DNA from: Deltaproteobacteria bacterium
GTDB taxonomy: Bacteria > Myxococcota_A > UBA9042 > DTJE01
DNA: 25,068 bases
Reading direction: 5' to 3'
Assembly: GCA_016784945.1 (NCBI GenBank)
Contig: JADHTP010000015.1
Coordinates: 1 to 25,068 of the forward strand
Positions 7,590-15,708 of this stretch are shown here, piece by piece (position 1 is the first letter of the stretch; each line of letters starts with the position of its first letter). The notes below the pieces were generated by a model. It did no database searches and had not been told where the DNA came from. It saw only the letters and a program-made list of their open reading frames with translations. The position numbers and the translations under genes are program-made.

Positions 7590-9104
7590 TTACTCGTAGA
7601 TGTAACTCCAGATGGCCAGGGTCCTGTGTTCTTTTTCGAAGGGCTCGGCCGCCATCCGCGACAACCCCTCGGCCGCGGGGAACACGAAGGGTCGGTAGAG
7701 GTTCGGGAAGAGGCAGGGGCGCGTCAGATCCTCCCGCTCCCGCTGGATCTCGGCGTAGGTTTCCCGGGTATAGAAGAACTGCCAGTCCTTGCGAAGCGCC
7801 TCGGGCAGTTCGTCCAGGCCGGCTTCGTTGGCCCCGGCGTGTGGGAAACGCACGTACCATCGTTCGTCCGCGGGTACGTCCAGGCCCCGAAGACCCAGCA
7901 GCGACAGGACGGTGATTCCGGCCAGTGCCACGGTGACGGTCCACCGCCTCCAGTCCTTCAGTCCTTCGCCGAACCAGGCCAGGCCCACGCACAGGAAGGC
8001 CGCCAGGGGGAAGAGGTGCAGGGCCATGAAAGTCTGCTTCAACTCTTCCCAGTTTTCCTGGAAGAAGAACAGGACAACAACGATCAGGTACCAGAACAGG
8101 AGCGCGACGCTTTCGAACCGTCGCCGCAGGAACAGGCCCACCGTGCCCACGGCGGCCAGGGCGGTGAGCACCACGCCCAGGCTCTTGATGGTGACCATGG
8201 GCCACATCAGGAACGTGGGGAAGGCGAAGTGGGGGGTCCGCACCACGTGGTCGTGGAAAGGGTAGTTCAAAAGGCCGTTGAACTGGAATTCGGACCCGAA
8301 GAACGTGTGGGGGAAAGTGGGCCTGAACCCCTCGAGGTGGGCCACCTGGGACGGGTGGATCAGCATCTGGCCGTAGGCGAACTGGTTCCACAGCAGCACG
8401 GGCAGGATGGCGACGAAGGCCATGGCCGTGAATGCGATGAAGTTTTTTGCAAAGGGGCGCAAAGAGCCCGCGTCCCGCCACAGGAAGGCCATGAAGAGGG
8501 GCGCCAGGATGATGGCTTCGTTACGGATGCCGCCCAGTATCCCGTAGACGCCACCGATGAGCCACCAGCGGGGGCGCGGGTCCGTGAGCAGGAACCACAG
8601 GAACACCAGCACGAACAGGCCCAGTTGGTTGCCGTTGAGCCGGTCCAGGTACAGGGAAAAGGGGTTCAGCACCAGGACCAGGCTGGCCAGAAGGGGCGCG
8701 ATGAAACCCGGGTTCAGGCGCCTCAGCGACAGGAACGCGAACAGGAACATGAGGGCCCAGGAGGCCGCGAAGATCCACCGGAAGGCGGCCTTGTTGAACA
8801 GGGCGAAGGGGGCGCCGAACAGGATGCCGGCCCCGATCCGCTGGTCCTTTGACGCGATGCCGAAGCTGCCCGGGGTGGAGTCGTAGGTGTCGTCGGGGAC
8901 CTGTCCCTTCAGCGTGTATTCGAATCGGGGGCTCCCGTCGATGCGGTGCAGGTCCACGGGCTGGCCCGTCATGAACATGGCCGGGACCGTGATGTAGGTG
9001 TCCCAGTAGCCCCGGCTGGGCCCGTCGAACCGCAGGGCGGAAAAGACCAGGATGGCGAACGCCAGTCCGTAGACGATCCACCATTGATGTCGGGTCAGGT
9101 CCAT
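7590..9104 (-). CDS. Multi-pass membrane protein, glycosyltransferase-C (GT39-like)
   Basis: 504 residues with about ten hydrophobic segments in residues 10-400 and a hydrophilic C-terminal domain (about 410-504). The first outer loop carries an acidic pair (RGYWDTY) where GT-C enzymes keep their catalytic Asp, and the arrangement of helices fits lipid-linked sugar transferases of the PMT/ArnT type. I see no further diagnostic signature, so the assignment is to the superfamily only. It is followed after 6 nt by the hydrolase gene. The start at 9104 has no Shine-Dalgarno: the upstream sequence runs straight into a heptanucleotide repeat array that may have replaced the native leader. A role in envelope glycan or lipid modification is inferred. 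Confidence 0.75.
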   Translation of the reverse strand: MDLTRHQWWIVYGLAFAILVFSALRFDGPSRGYWDTYITVPAMFMTGQPVDLHRIDGSPRFEYTLKGQVPDDTYDSTPGSFGIASKDQRIGAGILFGAPFALFNKAAFRWIFAASWALMFLFAFLSLRRLNPGFIAPLLASLVLVLNPFSLYLDRLNGNQLGLFVLVFLWFLLTDPRPRWWLIGGVYGILGGIRNEAIILAPLFMAFLWRDAGSLRPFAKNFIAFTAMAFVAILPVLLWNQFAYGQMLIHPSQVAHLEGFRPTFPHTFFGSEFQFNGLLNYPFHDHVVRTPHFAFPTFLMWPMVTIKSLGVVLTALAAVGTVGLFLRRRFESVALLFWYLIVVVLFFFQENWEELKQTFMALHLFPLAAFLCVGLAWFGEGLKDWRRWTVTVALAGITVLSLLGLRGLDVPADERWYVRFPHAGANEAGLDELPEALRKDWQFFYTRETYAEIQREREDLTRPCLFPNLYRPFVFPAAEGLSRMAAEPFEKEHRTLAIWSYIYE

Positions 9105-9106
9105 GG

Positions 9107-9246
9107 GTCTATGGTCGGGAGTCGATAGTCAATAGTCAATAGTCGATAGTCAATAGTCGATAGTCGATAGTCAATAGTCAATAGTCGATAGTCAATAGTC
9201 GATAGTCGATAGTCAATAGTCGATAGTCGATAGTCGATAGTCAACC
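9107..9246. repeat. Heptanucleotide tandem array, (GTCRATA)n
   Basis: Seventeen perfect units of GTCGATA or GTCAATA occupy 9121-9239, flanked by two degenerate units on the left and one on the right. The G/A variants follow a higher-order order: units 2-7 and 8-13 are both A-A-G-A-G-G, a 42-bp duplication. The array lies between the divergent genes at 9104 and 9339. The reverse complement of the same heptamer recurs at 22495-22522. Confidence 0.95.
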
Positions 9247-9278
9247 ATAATCCACCGCCTATCTTCGGACAACTTCGT

Positions 9279-9308
9279 TTGACCTGGCCATCGTGCAATG
9301 GGCATACT
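9279..9308 (+). promoter_or_regulatory. Putative promoter of the GT2/radical SAM operon
   Basis: TTGACC (9279-9284), an 18-nt spacer and CATACT (9303-9308). Expected transcription start is about 9315, leaving about 25 nt to the TTG start at 9339. The box argues against using the in-frame TTG at 9279 as a start. Confidence 0.5.
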
Positions 9309-9338
9309 TCGGGGCGGTCAGGCCCGGGAGAGGGTGCC

Positions 9339-10010
9339 TTGATTTCCGTGGTGATAGCGGCCTTCAACGAATCAGCCACCATCGCGGACGTGGTGCGGGG
9401 GGTGCTGGCGGCCCTGCCCGACCCCCACGAGGTGCTTGTGGTGGACGACGGCTCCACCGACGAGACGGCGCTGGTCGCCCGGGAAGCCGGCGCTCGGGTC
9501 GTGACGCTTCCCGTGAACAGGGGCAAGGGCGAGGCCCTGCGCACCGGCATCGGGGAGGCCGCCGGCGACCTGCTGCTGTTCATCGACGCCGACGGCCAGG
9601 ACGACCCGTCCGAGATCCCACGCCTCCTGGAAGGCCTGGACGGGGACACGGCCATGGTCATCGGGTCCCGGTTCCGGGGACGCCTCCTGGACGGGGCCAT
9701 CACCGTCGTCAACCGCGCCGGTAACCAGTTTTTGACCTTTGCCTTCAACGTGCTGCACGGCTCCCATCTTACGGACACCCAGGCCGGTTTCCGGCTGGTA
9801 CGGCGCGACGCGCTGGACCTCCCCCGGTTGAGGGCGCGCCGCTACGAAATCGAAACGGAACTGACATTGCACGTGCTCAGGCGCGGCGGCCAGGTGAAGG
9901 AAGTGCCCGTGACCCGGTCCCGGCGCGATCACGGAGCATCGGGTTTCTTTCGACCCTACGACGGTCTGCGCATCCTGTGGTGCATGATCATCGGGCGGTT
10001 CGAGCCATGA
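9339..10010 (+). CDS. GT2 family glycosyltransferase (dolichyl-phosphate mannose synthase-like)
   Basis: 223 residues from a TTG at 9339. GGGAGAGGG precedes it by about 5 nt and the protein then begins directly with the first beta strand (ISVVIAAFNE), as family members do. Motifs in order: VVDDGSTDET for nucleotide-sugar binding, NRGKGEALRTGI, the metal-binding FIDADGQDDP, VIGSRFRG, and TDTQAGFRLVRR with the downstream YEIETEL. These are typical of DPM1/polyprenyl-phosphate sugar synthases, which load a sugar onto a lipid carrier. There is no C-terminal transmembrane segment, so it is likely a peripheral membrane enzyme. Its stop overlaps the ATG of the radical SAM gene (ATGA), which points to co-regulation and possibly a joint pathway. 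Donor and acceptor are unknown. Confidence 0.92.
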   Translation: MISVVIAAFNESATIADVVRGVLAALPDPHEVLVVDDGSTDETALVAREAGARVVTLPVNRGKGEALRTGIGEAAGDLLLFIDADGQDDPSEIPRLLEGLDGDTAMVIGSRFRGRLLDGAITVVNRAGNQFLTFAFNVLHGSHLTDTQAGFRLVRRDALDLPRLRARRYEIETELTLHVLRRGGQVKEVPVTRSRRDHGASGFFRPYDGLRILWCMIIGRFEP

Positions 10011-11083
10011 CCCTGCCTACCATCCCCCGCCTGGTCAAGGCCTTCGCCCCCACCTGGATCAGCCGTCCCCGTGGCCCGGTCCGGGCGGTGGTGGCTATGA
10101 CCCGCCGGTGCAACCTGAAGTGCGACACTTGCCGGACCTGGTCATTCCCCCGGGGCAAGGAAATGACCCCTGACGAGGTGGCCAGGCTGTTTACGGCCAT
10201 GCCGGACCTGGCCTGGCTGGACCTCACGGGCGGTGAGCCCTTCCTTCGAAAGGACGTCGTGGACGTGTTCCGCGCGGTCCTGTCGGCCACCCCGTCCCTG
10301 GCGGTGCTGCACTTTCCCACCAACGGCTGGTACCGGAAACGGGCCCTGGAGTGCGCGCTACTGGTGCGTGAAAAACGCCCCGACGTCACCTTGCTGGTGA
10401 CCGTGAGCGTGGACGGGCCCCAAGCCATCCACGACCGGATCCGGGGCCGCGAGGGCTCCTTCGACCGGGCCATGGAAACCCTGCGCGAGATGCGCCGCAT
10501 CCCTGGCGTCCAGTCCTATGTCGGGACCACCGTGGGACCGGAGAACCGGGGCTTTCTGACCGACCTCCGCGCCGCCCTGACCAGCGAACTGCCCGGGTTC
10601 GATGACCGGTGGTGGCACTGGAACCTGGTACAGGAATCGGGGCACTTCTTTGCCAACGAGGGGATAGAAACCCTGTCCGGCCCCCAGGCGTCCTCCCTGG
10701 TCCGCGAGCAACTGGCCCGCCGCGGGCCGCCCCTGTCCCCCGTGGACCTCATGGAATGGATGTACCTGGTCAACGTGCACGCCGTGCTCCAGGGCGACCC
10801 CCTCCGCCTGGACTGCCGGGCCCTGCACTCCAGTTGCTTCGTATCCTCCGACGCCGTGCTCTATCCCTGCCACGTCTGGGATCGGCCCCTCGCCGACCTC
10901 AGGGACCGGGGGTTCCGCATGGACGAGGTCTGGGCATTGGACGCCGTTCAAGAGGCCCGCCAGGCCGTGCGCCGCCTGGATTGCGGGGGCTGCTTCACAC
11001 CCTGCGAGGCCTACACCACCCTGGCGGGCGCCCCCCTTCGTTCCCTTGTCCTGAGCGCCACTCGCGCCGTTGGTCTTCCGTGA
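10007..11083 (+). CDS. Radical SAM enzyme with SPASM-like C-terminal domain
   Basis: 358 residues, starting at the ATG of an ATGA overlap with the glycosyltransferase gene. The iron-sulfur motif CxxxCxxC is complete (C35, C39, C42), followed by LDLTGGEPFL (GGEP 75-78), which contacts AdoMet. TVSVDGP and the downstream strands complete the partial TIM barrel. The C-terminus has a Cys pattern of the SPASM/twitch kind (LDCRALHSSC, LYPCHVW, LDCGGCFTPC), which binds auxiliary clusters. Such enzymes modify peptides, sugars or lipids. The overlap with a GT2 gene suggests a glycan or lipid substrate, but no candidate peptide is seen next to it. Cytoplasmic. Confidence 0.92.
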   Translation: MTLPTIPRLVKAFAPTWISRPRGPVRAVVAMTRRCNLKCDTCRTWSFPRGKEMTPDEVARLFTAMPDLAWLDLTGGEPFLRKDVVDVFRAVLSATPSLAVLHFPTNGWYRKRALECALLVREKRPDVTLLVTVSVDGPQAIHDRIRGREGSFDRAMETLREMRRIPGVQSYVGTTVGPENRGFLTDLRAALTSELPGFDDRWWHWNLVQESGHFFANEGIETLSGPQASSLVREQLARRGPPLSPVDLMEWMYLVNVHAVLQGDPLRLDCRALHSSCFVSSDAVLYPCHVWDRPLADLRDRGFRMDEVWALDAVQEARQAVRRLDCGGCFTPCEAYTTLAGAPLRSLVLSATRAVGLP

Positions 11084-11112
11084 TATAGAACGGGGTCTTA
11101 CGGAGGTGGCTC

Positions 11113-11784
11113 ATGGAATCCCGCAAGGCACTGAGGGAACGCGCAACCCGGATCGTGGAAATCGTTGCCAGGTGGTACGCCAAGGACATCCACTGTGCCC
11201 TGGATCACCAGAACCCGCTCCAGTTGCTAGTGGCCACCATGCTGGCGGCCCAGTGCACCGACGAGCGGGTCAATCAGGTCACGCCCGGACTCTTCGAACG
11301 CTATCCTGACGCCCTGGCGCTGGCCGAATCGGTGCCCGAGGAGCTGGAGGAGGCCATCCGGCCCACAGGCTTCTTCCGTAACAAGGCAAAGAGCATCCGG
11401 GCCTGCTGTACCGCGCTGGTGGACCGGCACGGCGGCGAAGTCCCGCCGACAATGAAAGAACTCAAGGCCCTTCCGGGCGTGGGCCGCAAGACCGCCAACG
11501 TGGTGCTGACCCGCTGTTTCGGTGTCCCGGGGGTGGTTGTGGACACCCACGTGCTGCGCCTGTCCAGGCGCCTGGGCCTGAGTTTTGAAAAGAACGCGGA
11601 CAAGGTGGAGTCCGACCTGATGAAGCTGGTGCCCGAGGACCAGTGGGGCGATTTCAGTCACCGCCTCACCTGGCACGGTCGCCGCGTGTGCAATGCCAGG
11701 AAGCCACGTTGCGACGAATGCCGGCTCCGGCCGGACTGTCCGGAAGGACGGAAGCTGACGGCCCAGGCTCGATCCAAGCCTTAA
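11113..11784 (+). CDS. nth: Endonuclease III, DNA glycosylase/AP lyase
   Basis: 223 residues, usual length. It removes oxidised pyrimidines from DNA and cleaves the abasic site in base excision repair. The helix-hairpin-helix ALPGVGRKTANVVL (119-132) carries the catalytic Lys126, and VDTHVLRLSRRLGL carries the catalytic Asp144. The C-terminal 4Fe-4S loop is intact: C193-x6-C200-x2-C203-x5-C209. GGAGG stands 6-7 nt before the ATG. The gene begins 29 nt after the radical SAM gene and may be read from the same transcript, though its role is unrelated. Confidence 0.97.
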   Translation: MESRKALRERATRIVEIVARWYAKDIHCALDHQNPLQLLVATMLAAQCTDERVNQVTPGLFERYPDALALAESVPEELEEAIRPTGFFRNKAKSIRACCTALVDRHGGEVPPTMKELKALPGVGRKTANVVLTRCFGVPGVVVDTHVLRLSRRLGLSFEKNADKVESDLMKLVPEDQWGDFSHRLTWHGRRVCNARKPRCDECRLRPDCPEGRKLTAQARSKP

Positions 11785-11841
11785 TCTAAAGTTCTCCGGG
11801 TTAAAAACGATGGCAAACCGCGTACGAGGATGAAATTGTGT

Positions 11842-12100
11842 AGATATGCAGACGCCTGGTGTAGCCACTAAATGCATGACGTTTGTCAACCTTCAAGGAT
11901 GGTCTCGACGTCCACAGCTTCAAGACGCTCATCGAGGAACTCGGGACCCAGGCTCGCGTCCGGTACCGTGTCGCCACAGGCGACATCCCTGCTTCATTCG
12001 AACAGCTTGCCGCTCCCACTCCCATCCAGAAAAGAGCCTTCGAACTGCTTCAACTGTAAGCATGTAGCCAGAAACAGGAAAACGTATGTCCAGCATATCT
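11842..12100 (+). mobile_element. Internally deleted insertion sequence remnant
   Basis: The intergenic region after nth holds the last 55 or so codons of a transposase and little else. Candidate ends are AGATATGC (11842-11849) and its inverted copy GCATATCT (12093-12100), each flanked by GTGT, about 259 bp apart. Base composition is lower in GC than the neighbours. The ends are tentative because the inverted repeat is short and the flanking GTGT is low in complexity. Confidence 0.5.
11892..12059 (+). pseudogene. Transposase C-terminal fragment (IS1634/IS4-like)
   Basis: Read from 11892 in frame, the sequence encodes FKDGLDVHSFKTLIEEL, then a short basic and acidic stretch, then PTPIQKRAFELLQL and a TAA at 12057-12059. 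The ending (PTP.Q..AFELL.L) and the DVHSF..L start are how many IS1634-type DDE transposases end. A stop lies just upstream (11877-11879) and the rest of the enzyme, including the catalytic residues, is absent. Not functional. The family name is from memory of the ending only. Confidence 0.6.
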
Positions 12101-12146
12101 GTGTGTTTACAGCTACTTGACACTGATATCGCCGGGGAACTTCAGC

Positions 12147-12536
12147 TTAATCAACAGCGATGGCGTCGATCTCTACCCGCGCGCCCTTGGGCAGGGCGGC
12201 GGCCTGGACCGTGGCTCGCGCGGGGCGGTGGTCGCCGAAGAATTCGGCATAGATTTCGTTGACCGTTCCGAAGTCGCCCAGGTCCGCCAGGTAGATGGTG
12301 GTCCTGGCCACGTTCCAGCGCGACATGCCCGCCGCGATCAGCACGGCGTCCAGGTTGCGAAGGACCTGTCGCGTCTCGTCCGCCACGTCACCGCCCACCA
12401 TGGCGCCCGTGTCCGGATCCAGGGCGATCTGACCGGAGAGGAAGGCCATCCGGCCTGCGCGGGTCTCGATAGCCTGGGAATAGGGTCCGATGGCCGCGGG
12501 CGCTTCGGGCGTGGCCACCACAGAGAACTTTTCCAT
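12147..12536 (-). CDS. ridA: RidA/YjgF family enamine/imine deaminase
   Basis: 129 residues, the family's standard length. RidA hydrolyses reactive 2-aminoacrylate and other enamines released by PLP enzymes, acting as a cytoplasmic trimer. Family signatures are all present: GPYSQAI (17-23), FLSGQI, the substrate-binding Arg107 in RPARATV and Glu122 in VEIDAIA. It is the last gene of a tight four-gene operon after argS, the SPOR gene and the cupin gene, 9 nt behind the cupin stop. AAAAG (12538-12542) lies just before the ATG as a weak ribosome-binding site. Confidence 0.95.
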   Translation of the reverse strand: MEKFSVVATPEAPAAIGPYSQAIETRAGRMAFLSGQIALDPDTGAMVGGDVADETRQVLRNLDAVLIAAGMSRWNVARTTIYLADLGDFGTVNEIYAEFFGDHRPARATVQAAALPKGARVEIDAIAVD

Positions 12537-12545
12537 CTTTTCCCC

Positions 12546-12923
12546 CTATGGGTCGCTCGTCCCTTCCCGCCCATACACGTCTTCCACGCGGACCACGTCG
12601 TCCAGCTCCGACGTAGAGCACTCGAGGAGGTCGCAGTCCTGGTCGTCGGGGGCGATGAACCGGTGGATGGTGCCGGGCACGACCCGGAACCCGAACCCGG
12701 CCTTGACACGCGTGCGTTCCACGGTTTCCGACGGCCCGATTTCCACGATCACCTCGCCGTCGAGGACGTACAGGGTTTCGTCCTTGACCTCGTGGTACTG
12801 GCGCGAAAGCAGGCATCCCCGGTCGATGTGGAGGACTTTTCCCACATAGCGATCGGTGTGGGCGAAGATGATCTCGTGACCCCAGGGCTTGTCCACCTTC
12901 ACCGGTGATTCGATGTCCACCAT
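12546..12923 (-). CDS. Single-domain cupin, mannose-6-phosphate isomerase type II-like
   Basis: 125 residues forming one cupin barrel. KPWGHEIIF near the N-terminus (residues 12-20), ETLYVLDGEVIVEIG in the middle and RVVPGTIHRFIAP in the second cupin motif match the C-terminal isomerase domain of bifunctional mannose-1-phosphate guanylyltransferases. Metal ligands likely include the His and Glu of YHEVKDET and the His of GTIHRF. It may isomerise a sugar phosphate or only bind a sugar; the catalytic role is not shown. The ATG is 3 nt after the SPOR gene stop, so translation is probably coupled. Confidence 0.85.
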   Translation of the reverse strand: MVDIESPVKVDKPWGHEIIFAHTDRYVGKVLHIDRGCLLSRQYHEVKDETLYVLDGEVIVEIGPSETVERTRVKAGFGFRVVPGTIHRFIAPDDQDCDLLECSTSELDDVVRVEDVYGREGTSDP

Positions 12924-12926
12924 TGT

Positions 12927-13901
12927 CTACTCCAGGGCGACGGGTATGGCCTCTGTCTGCTCCGATTCGTTGAATATTTTTGCGAAGTCCTGGGCCTTGC
13001 CGGCATTGGCGAACCGCCCCAGCCGGACCCGGTACCAGCCCCGGCCCTTTGGGTCCACGAAACGGACGATGTGAGGCTTGTAGCCCTTGAGGGTCAGCGC
13101 TTCGGAGAACTCCCTGGCCTGGGCCTTTTCGCGGTAGGCGCGGACCTGGATGGAATAGGCCGAAGGTGCCTGGTTCTTCACCACGGCGGGCCTGTTGGCC
13201 TTCTTTTTCTTCGGGACCGCCGCCTTCTTTTTCGGGGCCATGGGCGGGGCCTTGACCACCGGGGCTTTCTTCGGCGGGGGCGGGGGCGGCGGCGTCTTCA
13301 TCGCGACCGGGGGCTTCACCGGCACCACGGGTTTTACCGGCTCGGCGACCGGGGGCGGCAACACGGTGGGCACGCAGCCTCCGCGATCCTCGTAGATGCA
13401 CGACATGCACAGGGCCAGGTCCGTGACGGCCACCGATGGCCAGGGCCGGTCCGTGTCGAAGACGGAATCGGGTATGGTCACGATCCCCCGCCGGGGGCGC
13501 GGGGTCAGGTCGCCGTCATCCAGTCCGCGGGCCGTGGCAAAGGGCTTGAGGTTTGGGGCGGGAAAGACCGCGGCCTTTCGGATGATGCGGGTCGGCTTGA
13601 CCATGGCCGCCTTCACCGGTTCGATCCTTGGCCCGGCCACGGGAGGCTCGGCCGGGAAGGCGCCGCTCACCGGTGCACCGGCAATGGCCCGGGGACGTTT
13701 TGCCACTGTCCCGTCATCGGAACCGCCCATGAGCATTCCCATGACGAAGGTGGCCGCCATGACCACGGCCACGCCCAGCCCCAGCAGCATCAACTGGCGG
13801 GGTTCCAGGCTCACAGAAACCTTTTCCTGGATCCGGTCCATGTCCCTCACGCCCAGACGGCCCTGGGCGGGGGCGGGTGTGTCCACGTCAGTCCTGCTCA
13901 T
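12927..13901 (-). CDS. SPOR-domain membrane protein
   Basis: 324 residues from the ATG at 13901, which has GGAGGGG about 4 nt upstream; an in-frame ATG at 13952 is poorer. The cytoplasmic N-terminus (about 35 residues) precedes one transmembrane helix (about 37-60). A long Pro/Lys/Ala-rich periplasmic linker follows with a run of Pro and several Lys runs, and a short Cys motif (CMSCIY) in the middle. The last 75 residues (SAYSIQVRAYREKAQAREFSEAL... onward) are a SPOR domain, which binds denuded peptidoglycan glycans at the septum. The start overlaps the end of argS by 14 nt. A SPOR gene directly after argS is a recurring arrangement in proteobacteria. Likely role in cell division or wall remodelling. 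Confidence 0.92.
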   Translation of the reverse strand: MSRTDVDTPAPAQGRLGVRDMDRIQEKVSVSLEPRQLMLLGLGVAVVMAATFVMGMLMGGSDDGTVAKRPRAIAGAPVSGAFPAEPPVAGPRIEPVKAAMVKPTRIIRKAAVFPAPNLKPFATARGLDDGDLTPRPRRGIVTIPDSVFDTDRPWPSVAVTDLALCMSCIYEDRGGCVPTVLPPPVAEPVKPVVPVKPPVAMKTPPPPPPPKKAPVVKAPPMAPKKKAAVPKKKKANRPAVVKNQAPSAYSIQVRAYREKAQAREFSEALTLKGYKPHIVRFVDPKGRGWYRVRLGRFANAGKAQDFAKIFNESEQTEAIPVALE

Positions 13902-15603
13902 CGTCCCCTCCGTAGTGCATTTCCTCAGGGGCGGAGACCCCCAGCAGGCCAAGACCCCGTCCCAGGACGGCCTTCATGCAGGAGACCAGGAACAGTCTGG
14001 CCTGGGTCTTGGGCCCGTCATCGGAGATGACCTTTTGTGTGTGCTTGTACCCGGTGTAGTACGAGTGGAAGCCCTTTACCAGGTCCATCAGGTAGAAAGC
14101 CAGGTGGTGGGGTTCCCTCTTGTTGGCGGCCGATGCCACCACCGCCGGGAAACGGCAGAGCTGCTTGACCATGGCGCCTTCCTCGGGAAGGGTCAGCCTG
14201 GCGCCGAATTCGTCGGTGTAGGACGGCACGGTGAGTCCCATGCCCTCGGCCTTGCGCACGATGGAGGCCACCCGGGCGTGACCGTACTGGACGTAGTAGA
14301 CCGGGTTCTCCATGGTCTGGGCCTTGGCCAGATCCAGGTCGAATTCCATCTGGGCGTCGGCCCGCCGAAGCAGGAAGATGAAGCGCACGGCGTCGGGCCC
14401 CACCTCGTCCACCACCTCTTTCAGGGTGACGAACTGGCCGCTGCGCTTGCCCATGGGGATCACTTCACCGCCCCGGGTCAGCGTCACCATCTGGACCAGC
14501 AGGATCTCCAGCATGTCGGGGTCATGGTCGAAGGCCGCCATGGCCGCCTTCATGCGGGGGATATAGCCGTGGTGGTCGGAACCCCAGATGTTGATGAGCC
14601 GTGAAAATCCCCGCTCGGCCTTATCGTGGTGATAGGCGATGTCCGAAGCGAAATAGGTGGAAATCCCGTTCCCGCGGACCACCACCCGGTCGTCTTCGTC
14701 ATCGTCAGGCATCCGGAACAGCACGGCACCGCTGTCGTCCCGATAGGCCTTGTCGCGCGCCAGGAGCGAATCCACAGCCACGGGGACCTGTCCTCCGGTG
14801 TGCAGGCTTCGTTCGCTGAACCACTGGTCAAACGCCACTCCAAGCCCGTCCAGGTCGTTCCGGATCCGGTCCAGTAGTCGCGAGGCGGCAAAGGTGACCG
14901 CCGGATTGTGGTCGGCGGGCCCCAGGTCCTCGTAGGATTTGGGGACGAAGTCCTGTCCCTCGCCCCGTGCGAAAAGGGCGGCCAGTTCGCGGATGTATTC
15001 GCCCTGGTAGCCGTTTTCCGGGAACTCGCCGTCCAGCCCCATGGCCTCCTGTGCCCGGGCGTGAAGGGAACGTCCCAGGGTGGCCATCTGGTTGCCCACG
15101 TCGTTGACGTAGTATTCGGTTTCCACCATGTATCCCGCGGCCTTCATGATCCGGCCGAGGGCGTCACCTAGCACCGCGCCCCGTGCGTGGCCCACGTGCA
15201 AGGGGCCCGTGGGGTTGGCCGACACGAACTCGATGAGCACCGACTGCCCCTGGCCCGCGTCCGTGTCGCCGAAGGTCCCCGGGGACCGATCAAGAGGTTC
15301 CAGCCCGCTGAACCAGGCCTCGGGTCGTACCTTGAAGTTCACGAACCCGGGCGGTGCGAAGGACACGTCCTCGAAGAGGTCCGGCGGCAGATCCAGAGTC
15401 TCGATCAGGTCCTGTCCGCAGTCCTTGGGTGACTTTCGGGCCACTCGGGCCATGGCCAGCGGGAGGGCGCAGCCGAAATCGCCGAACTCCTCCCGCTTTG
15501 GTCGTTCGATGATCACGTCCGGGGTGAAGTCGTCCGGTATGACACCGCGGCCCCTCAGGGCGTCCAGTGCCCGCTTCAGCAGTTGTTCGACGATGGTTTC
15601 CAT
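13888..15603 (-). CDS. argS: Arginyl-tRNA synthetase
   Basis: 571 residues from the ATG at 15603, normal for the class I enzyme that charges tRNA-Arg. The N-terminal Add-1 domain (about 1-110) is followed by the HIGH-type motif in SANPTGPLHVGHARG (HVGH 136-139) and the family sequence YVNDVGNQM. The KMSK loop is replaced by the degenerate MGKRSGQFVTL, as is usual for ArgRS. DEVGPDAVRFIFL and the C-terminal DALR anticodon-binding region complete it. In-frame ATGs upstream (to 15879) would add residues with no homology and would cross the lipB coding region. A promoter at 15628-15657 supports 15603. It is the first gene of an operon with SPOR, cupin and ridA. Confidence 0.97.
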   Translation of the reverse strand: METIVEQLLKRALDALRGRGVIPDDFTPDVIIERPKREEFGDFGCALPLAMARVARKSPKDCGQDLIETLDLPPDLFEDVSFAPPGFVNFKVRPEAWFSGLEPLDRSPGTFGDTDAGQGQSVLIEFVSANPTGPLHVGHARGAVLGDALGRIMKAAGYMVETEYYVNDVGNQMATLGRSLHARAQEAMGLDGEFPENGYQGEYIRELAALFARGEGQDFVPKSYEDLGPADHNPAVTFAASRLLDRIRNDLDGLGVAFDQWFSERSLHTGGQVPVAVDSLLARDKAYRDDSGAVLFRMPDDDEDDRVVVRGNGISTYFASDIAYHHDKAERGFSRLINIWGSDHHGYIPRMKAAMAAFDHDPDMLEILLVQMVTLTRGGEVIPMGKRSGQFVTLKEVVDEVGPDAVRFIFLLRRADAQMEFDLDLAKAQTMENPVYYVQYGHARVASIVRKAEGMGLTVPSYTDEFGARLTLPEEGAMVKQLCRFPAVVASAANKREPHHLAFYLMDLVKGFHSYYTGYKHTQKVISDDGPKTQARLFLVSCMKAVLGRGLGLLGVSAPEEMHYGGDDEQD

Positions 15604-15627
15604 ATCAAGCCCGTGCACGCTCGTTTC

Positions 15628-15657
15628 TTTGTAACCCTGCGCGCGAGCAACAGGCAA
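15628..15657 (-). promoter_or_regulatory. Putative argS promoter
   Basis: On the minus strand TTGCCT (15652-15657), an 18-nt spacer and TACAAA (15628-15633). Transcription would begin near 15621, giving an untranslated leader of about 18 nt. Confidence 0.45.
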
Positions 15658-15673
15658 GAAAACGACCCGTAGA

Positions 15674-15702
15674 TTGACCAATACCAACCGCAGTGCCACC
15701 AT
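15674..15702 (+). promoter_or_regulatory. Weak candidate lipB promoter
   Basis: TTGACC (15674-15679), 17 nt, CACCAT (15697-15702). The -10 match is poor (three of six). If real, transcription would start at or near the GTG at 15709 and the mRNA would be leaderless. Confidence 0.25.
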
Positions 15703-15708
15703 GCACTG

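Noticed and set aside
6672..8852. 726-residue plus-strand frame across the hydrolase and membrane-protein genes
   Set aside because: Shadow frame, rich in Gln/Glu/His/Gly without any family pattern.
9107..9246. CRISPR array
   Set aside because: Seven-base units without spacers and no cas genes in the window.
9095..9778. Minus-strand frame with repeated STIDYRL units
   Set aside because: The peptide repeat is only the heptamer array in translation; it continues into the antisense of the GT2 gene.
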